9,580 nt of DNA from Bacteroidales bacterium (GTDB lineage Bacteria > Bacteroidota > Bacteroidia > Bacteroidales > ML635J-15). The notes beneath the pieces were generated by a model that saw only the letters and a list, made by a program, of their open reading frames with translations, did no database searches and was not told where the DNA came from. Positions 7,121-9,580 of this stretch are shown here, piece by piece. The translations under genes were made by a program, and so were the position numbers. The stretch lies in NCBI GenBank assembly GCA_028701945.1, contig JAQVPT010000124.1:1-9580 (forward strand), written 5' to 3'. Within the stretch, counting starts at the first letter, position 1, and each line of letters begins with the position of its first letter.

Positions 7121-7138
7121 AATTTTTTTGAAAAAATT
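7121..7138 (+). promoter_or_regulatory. A/T inverted repeat filling the operon leader
   Basis: AATTTTTT (7121-7128) and AAAAAATT (7131-7138) are perfect inverted copies separated by TG, ending on the base before the GTG start at 7139. If transcription starts near 7121, this would be essentially the whole 5' leader. Eight A-U pairs with a two-base loop form only a weak hairpin, so a regulatory effect is possible but unproven; A-rich leaders are common in this phylum. Confidence 0.3.
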
Positions 7139-7672
7139 GTGAATTATTTAAGTCAATATATTGTGCCATTACATGGCTTGGACAACAAAGAACATAGTTT
7201 TGATTTTGTTGTAACAGATGAGTTTTTTGAATATTTCGAAGATAAAACTATTAATGGTGGAAATATTAATGTTAATTTGAATGTTTCAAAAAAGCATGGT
7301 TCTGTTCAGTTGACAATCGCTCTTAATGGTACTGTTAAAGTACTTTGTGACAGGTGTCTCGAATATTACGACCAGGACATCAATTTCAAGGATATTGTCA
7401 TGGTTGAGTTTGGTGAAGAAACAAATTTTGACACTAATCAGGAATGCGTTTTCCTTGAAAAAAGTAAAACAGAGATAAACATTGCACAATTAATTTACGA
7501 ATTTGCACATTTTGCTTTACCTTTGCAACATTATCATCCCGACAAAGAAAATGGTGAGACGGGTTGCGATAAAAAAATGTTAGATATTTTAGAGAATTAT
7601 CTGATAGTTGAAAACGAAAAAATATTAGATCCCAGATGGGATAAATTAAAGGAATTTAAAAATAAAAGTTAA
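7139..7672 (+). CDS. yceD: DUF177/YceD-family protein
   Basis: A 177-residue cytoplasmic protein, the usual size. Family marks are the Cys70-x-x-Cys73 pair in KVLCDRCLEYY, the acidic segment INIAQLIYEFAHFALPLQHYHP (113-134), which corresponds to the conserved helix ending in ALP, a further Cys143, and the C-terminal DPRWDKLKEFK (164-174), which is characteristic. DUF177 proteins have been linked to accumulation of 23S rRNA in plants and in E. coli; the biochemical mechanism is not settled. The position directly before rpmF is the classic arrangement. The GTG at 7139 is the natural start: it is the first plausible start after the -7 box, and no in-frame ATG offers an alternative before the conserved region. 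It is probably the first gene of the operon. Confidence 0.9.
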   Translation: MNYLSQYIVPLHGLDNKEHSFDFVVTDEFFEYFEDKTINGGNINVNLNVSKKHGSVQLTIALNGTVKVLCDRCLEYYDQDINFKDIVMVEFGEETNFDTNQECVFLEKSKTEINIAQLIYEFAHFALPLQHYHPDKENGETGCDKKMLDILENYLIVENEKILDPRWDKLKEFKNKS

Positions 7673-7691
7673 ATTTTAAAATTGTATAACG

Positions 7692-7883
7692 ATGGCACAT
7701 CCAAAAAGAAAAACGTCAAAACAAAGAAGAAACAAAGGTCGTACACATTACAAAGCTACGTTTCTCAAACTAGCAAAATGCTCAAATTGCGGAACAACTG
7801 TTCGGTATCATCATGTTTGTCCTGAGTGTGGATATTATAAAGGAAAACTGGCTATTGATAAAGAAGCGGTTGCAGTCAACTAG
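7692..7883 (+). CDS. rpmF: 50S ribosomal protein L32
   Basis: A 63-residue, highly basic protein beginning MAHPKRKTSKQRRNKGRTHY, the diagnostic L32 N-terminus. A zinc-ribbon follows with Cys30-x2-Cys33 and Cys43-x2-Cys46, so this is the zinc-binding (C+) form rather than the cysteine-free paralogue made by some bacteria under zinc limitation. It is a component of the large ribosomal subunit. It starts 19 bases after the DUF177 stop and ends six bases before the preferred plsX ATG, showing tight operon packing. Confidence 0.98.
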   Translation: MAHPKRKTSKQRRNKGRTHYKATFLKLAKCSNCGTTVRYHHVCPECGYYKGKLAIDKEAVAVN

Positions 7884-7889
7884 TTGTTG

Positions 7890-8843
7890 ATGAATATTGG
7901 TTTAGACATAATGGGAGGAGATTTTGCTCCCGAGCAGACTTTGAAAGGAGTTGTACTTGCTTTAAATGAACTTTCAATCAAAGACAAGCTTTTCTTGTTT
8001 GGTGAAGGTGATCTTATTTTGGAACATCTAATTAGGCAAAAAATCAACTTGGATAGAGTTGAAGTTATTAATTGCACTCAAGTCATCGAGATGGGGGATG
8101 AACCAATAAAAGCAATTAAAGAAAAAAGCGATTCTGGCATTTTTAAAGGTTTTGAGTACCTTAAAAATGACATTATAGGTAGTTTTGTAAGTGCAGGTAA
8201 TACTGGTGCAATGATGGCTGGAGCGACACAAGTTATAGGTGTCAGCGATGGCGTTATGAGACCAGGGATATCTTCTTATTATCCAAACAACAATGGTAAG
8301 AACAATTTGTTGCTGGACGTTGGTCTTAATCCTGATACAAAACCAGAAGTACTTGTGCAATACGCTCACATGGGAAAAATGTTTGCAAAACACGTTATGG
8401 GAATTGATAATCCTAAAGTGGGGTTATTAAATATCGGAAGCGAAAAATCTAAAGGTACTGCAACCACTAAACTTGCATATAGTTTGCTCGATGCGGATAG
8501 TCAAATTAATTTTATTGGCAACATTGAGGGTGGAAATATTCATAATGCTGATGTGGTTGATGTTATAGTGTGTAATGGATTTACTGGCAATGTTGTATTA
8601 AAACAAGCAGAATCATTTTATAAAATTCTTAACGAAAGAAATATTGCAGATTCATATTTTGATAACTATAACTATGAAAATTATGGCGGGACCCCTATCT
8701 TGGGCATTCCAAAACCAGTCATAGTTGGACATGGTGTTAGTAATGATATTGCAATAAAGAATATGATATTGCTGTCAAAAAAACTTGTTGAATCGAATAT
8801 TTCTGGAATAATAACAAAACATTTTAGTTATGGCACAGATTAA
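7890..8843 (+). CDS. plsX: Phosphate acyltransferase PlsX
   Basis: Peripheral membrane enzyme that converts acyl-ACP and phosphate to acyl-phosphate, the donor used by PlsY to make lysophosphatidic acid. Counting from the ATG at 7890 the protein has 317 residues, close to the family norm. Motifs: GLDIMGGDFAPE (4-15), SAGNTGAMMAGA (101-112), LLDVGLNPD (141-149), GLLNIGSEKSKGT (178-190), FIGNIEGGNI (208-217), DVIVCNGFTGNVVLK (224-238), YGGTPILGI (265-273) and VGHGVSN (279-285). Two in-frame TTG codons (7884, 7887) precede the ATG directly after the rpmF stop, but the ATG puts the conserved first strand where it belongs. The 3' end overlaps fabH by 14 bases, suggesting coupled translation of the two lipid genes. 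Confidence 0.96.
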   Translation: MNIGLDIMGGDFAPEQTLKGVVLALNELSIKDKLFLFGEGDLILEHLIRQKINLDRVEVINCTQVIEMGDEPIKAIKEKSDSGIFKGFEYLKNDIIGSFVSAGNTGAMMAGATQVIGVSDGVMRPGISSYYPNNNGKNNLLLDVGLNPDTKPEVLVQYAHMGKMFAKHVMGIDNPKVGLLNIGSEKSKGTATTKLAYSLLDADSQINFIGNIEGGNIHNADVVDVIVCNGFTGNVVLKQAESFYKILNERNIADSYFDNYNYENYGGTPILGIPKPVIVGHGVSNDIAIKNMILLSKKLVESNISGIITKHFSYGTD

Positions 8844-9580
8844 AGCTGCAATTACTGGTATTGGTGCGTATGTACCACCCTATGTATTGACTAATGAAGA
8901 AATAGCAAAAATGGTTGATACTACTGACGAATGGATAATGGAACGCATTGGTATTAGAGAGCGTCATATCCTGTTAGAAGAGGGAAAAGCAACTTCCGAT
9001 ATGGCGACTGAAGCAGTAAAACAACTGTTAGAAAAAACAGGAACATCTGCCGATGAAGTTGATATGCTTATTTGTGGAGTTGTTACTCCTGATATGCAAT
9101 TCCCAGCTACTGCTAATATTATATGCGATAAAGTGGGAATTAAAAACGCTTTTGGATATGATGTTAATGCTGGTTGCTCTAGCTTCTTGTTTGCATTGAT
9201 AACTGCATCAAAATTCGTAGAAAGTGGTTCACATCGGAAAGTTGTGGTGGTGGGAGCTGACAAAATGTCTTCCATTGTTGATTATAATGATCGAAATACT
9301 TCGCCAATCTTTGGCGATGGTGCTGGTGCTGTTATGCTTGAACCAGATACTAGCGGACTTGGTTTAATCGATTCAATTATGCATGTCGATGGTTCGGGAA
9401 GACAACATTTACATCAGGTTGCTGGTGGCTCTTTGCGTCCTGCTACTTTTGAAACTATCCTTCGTCGTCAGCACTTTATTTATCAAGAAGGACAGCCTGT
9501 GTTTAAAGCTGCGGTTTCAAATATGTCTGATGTTTCGGTTCGAATGATGGAAAGATATAATTTGACAGCGGAAACTCTTA
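8830..9580 (+). CDS. fabH: 3-oxoacyl-ACP synthase III (KAS III), 3' end missing
   Basis: Initiates fatty-acid synthesis by condensing an acyl-CoA primer with malonyl-ACP. The first 250 residues are in the window; the frame is open to the right edge. The ATG at 8830 lies inside the plsX end and begins MAQIKAAITGIGAYVPPYVL, the standard KAS III start. Seen in order: TTDEWIMERIGIRERH (31-46), GVVTPDMQFPATA (83-95), the active-site loop YDVNAGCSSFLFAL (110-123) with catalytic Cys116, and FGDGAGAVML (161-170). The active-site His and Asn expected further on lie beyond the window, so completeness cannot be judged. The acyl primer (acetyl or branched-chain) cannot be told from this part. Placement after plsX is the conserved lipid arrangement. 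Confidence 0.96.
   Translation, partial: MAQIKAAITGIGAYVPPYVLTNEEIAKMVDTTDEWIMERIGIRERHILLEEGKATSDMATEAVKQLLEKTGTSADEVDMLICGVVTPDMQFPATANIICDKVGIKNAFGYDVNAGCSSFLFALITASKFVESGSHRKVVVVGADKMSSIVDYNDRNTSPIFGDGAGAVMLEPDTSGLGLIDSIMHVDGSGRQHLHQVAGGSLRPATFETILRRQHFIYQEGQPVFKAAVSNMSDVSVRMMERYNLTAETL

Noticed and set aside
7884..7889. TTG-TTG as the plsX start.
   Set aside because: The ATG at 7890 directly follows in the same frame and matches the usual PlsX N-terminus.
8028..8393. Minus-strand open frame of 121 codons inside plsX.
   Set aside because: It lies wholly inside a well-supported gene on the other strand, and its product is cysteine- and histidine-scattered with no motif; an antisense shadow.
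8964..9275. Minus-strand open frame of 103 codons inside fabH.
   Set aside because: Antisense to the conserved KAS III catalytic region; no independent start context or recognisable motif.
1..9580. A defence, mobile-element or other novel multi-gene system.
   Set aside because: The recognisable genes are housekeeping or common Bacteroidota families; no transposase, integrase, nuclease, toxin pair, tRNA or repeat array was seen.

Overview
The window is an ordinary chromosomal segment of an AT-rich bacterium of the phylum Bacteroidota. Four things point there. Two perfect TAnnTTTG -7 boxes sit just upstream of start codons. Clear Shine-Dalgarno sequences are scarce and leaders are A/T-rich. 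A lipoprotein carries an acidic, lysine-containing stretch after its lipid-bearing cysteine. The purD + DUF6427-like membrane protein pair and the KETAHQLGTP-type histidine kinase are both familiar from this phylum. I cannot name a genus.

Left part (1-2495): the 3' end of a YifB/ComM-type AAA+ ATPase gene, a doubtful 30-codon ORF overlapping its stop, and a predicted surface lipoprotein of unknown function (706-1506). A hairpin terminator at 1530-1561 follows. A diacylglycerol/sphingosine-kinase-fold lipid kinase (1563-2495) is on the minus strand, converging on that terminator, and must start at TTG.

Middle part (2496-7014): a divergent intergenic region with promoter signals in both directions leads to a cytoplasmic repeat protein of unknown function (2612-3451). 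Next come purD, a polytopic membrane protein whose start overlaps the purD stop by four bases, and a two-transmembrane histidine kinase with no response regulator beside it.

Right part (7015-9580): a strong -7 box precedes the conserved cluster DUF177/yceD - rpmF - plsX - fabH, which joins a ribosome-linked protein and ribosomal protein L32 to the first steps of phospholipid and fatty-acid synthesis. Gaps shrink from 19 bases to 6 bases and then to a 14-base overlap, so this is almost certainly one transcript. fabH runs off the right edge.

I found no RNA genes, CRISPR arrays, insertion sequences, integrase sites or phage genes, and no convincing new multi-gene system. The most open items are the repeat protein at 2612-3451, the lipoprotein at 706-1506, the small ORF at 522-614 and the A/T hairpin filling the leader of the yceD operon.
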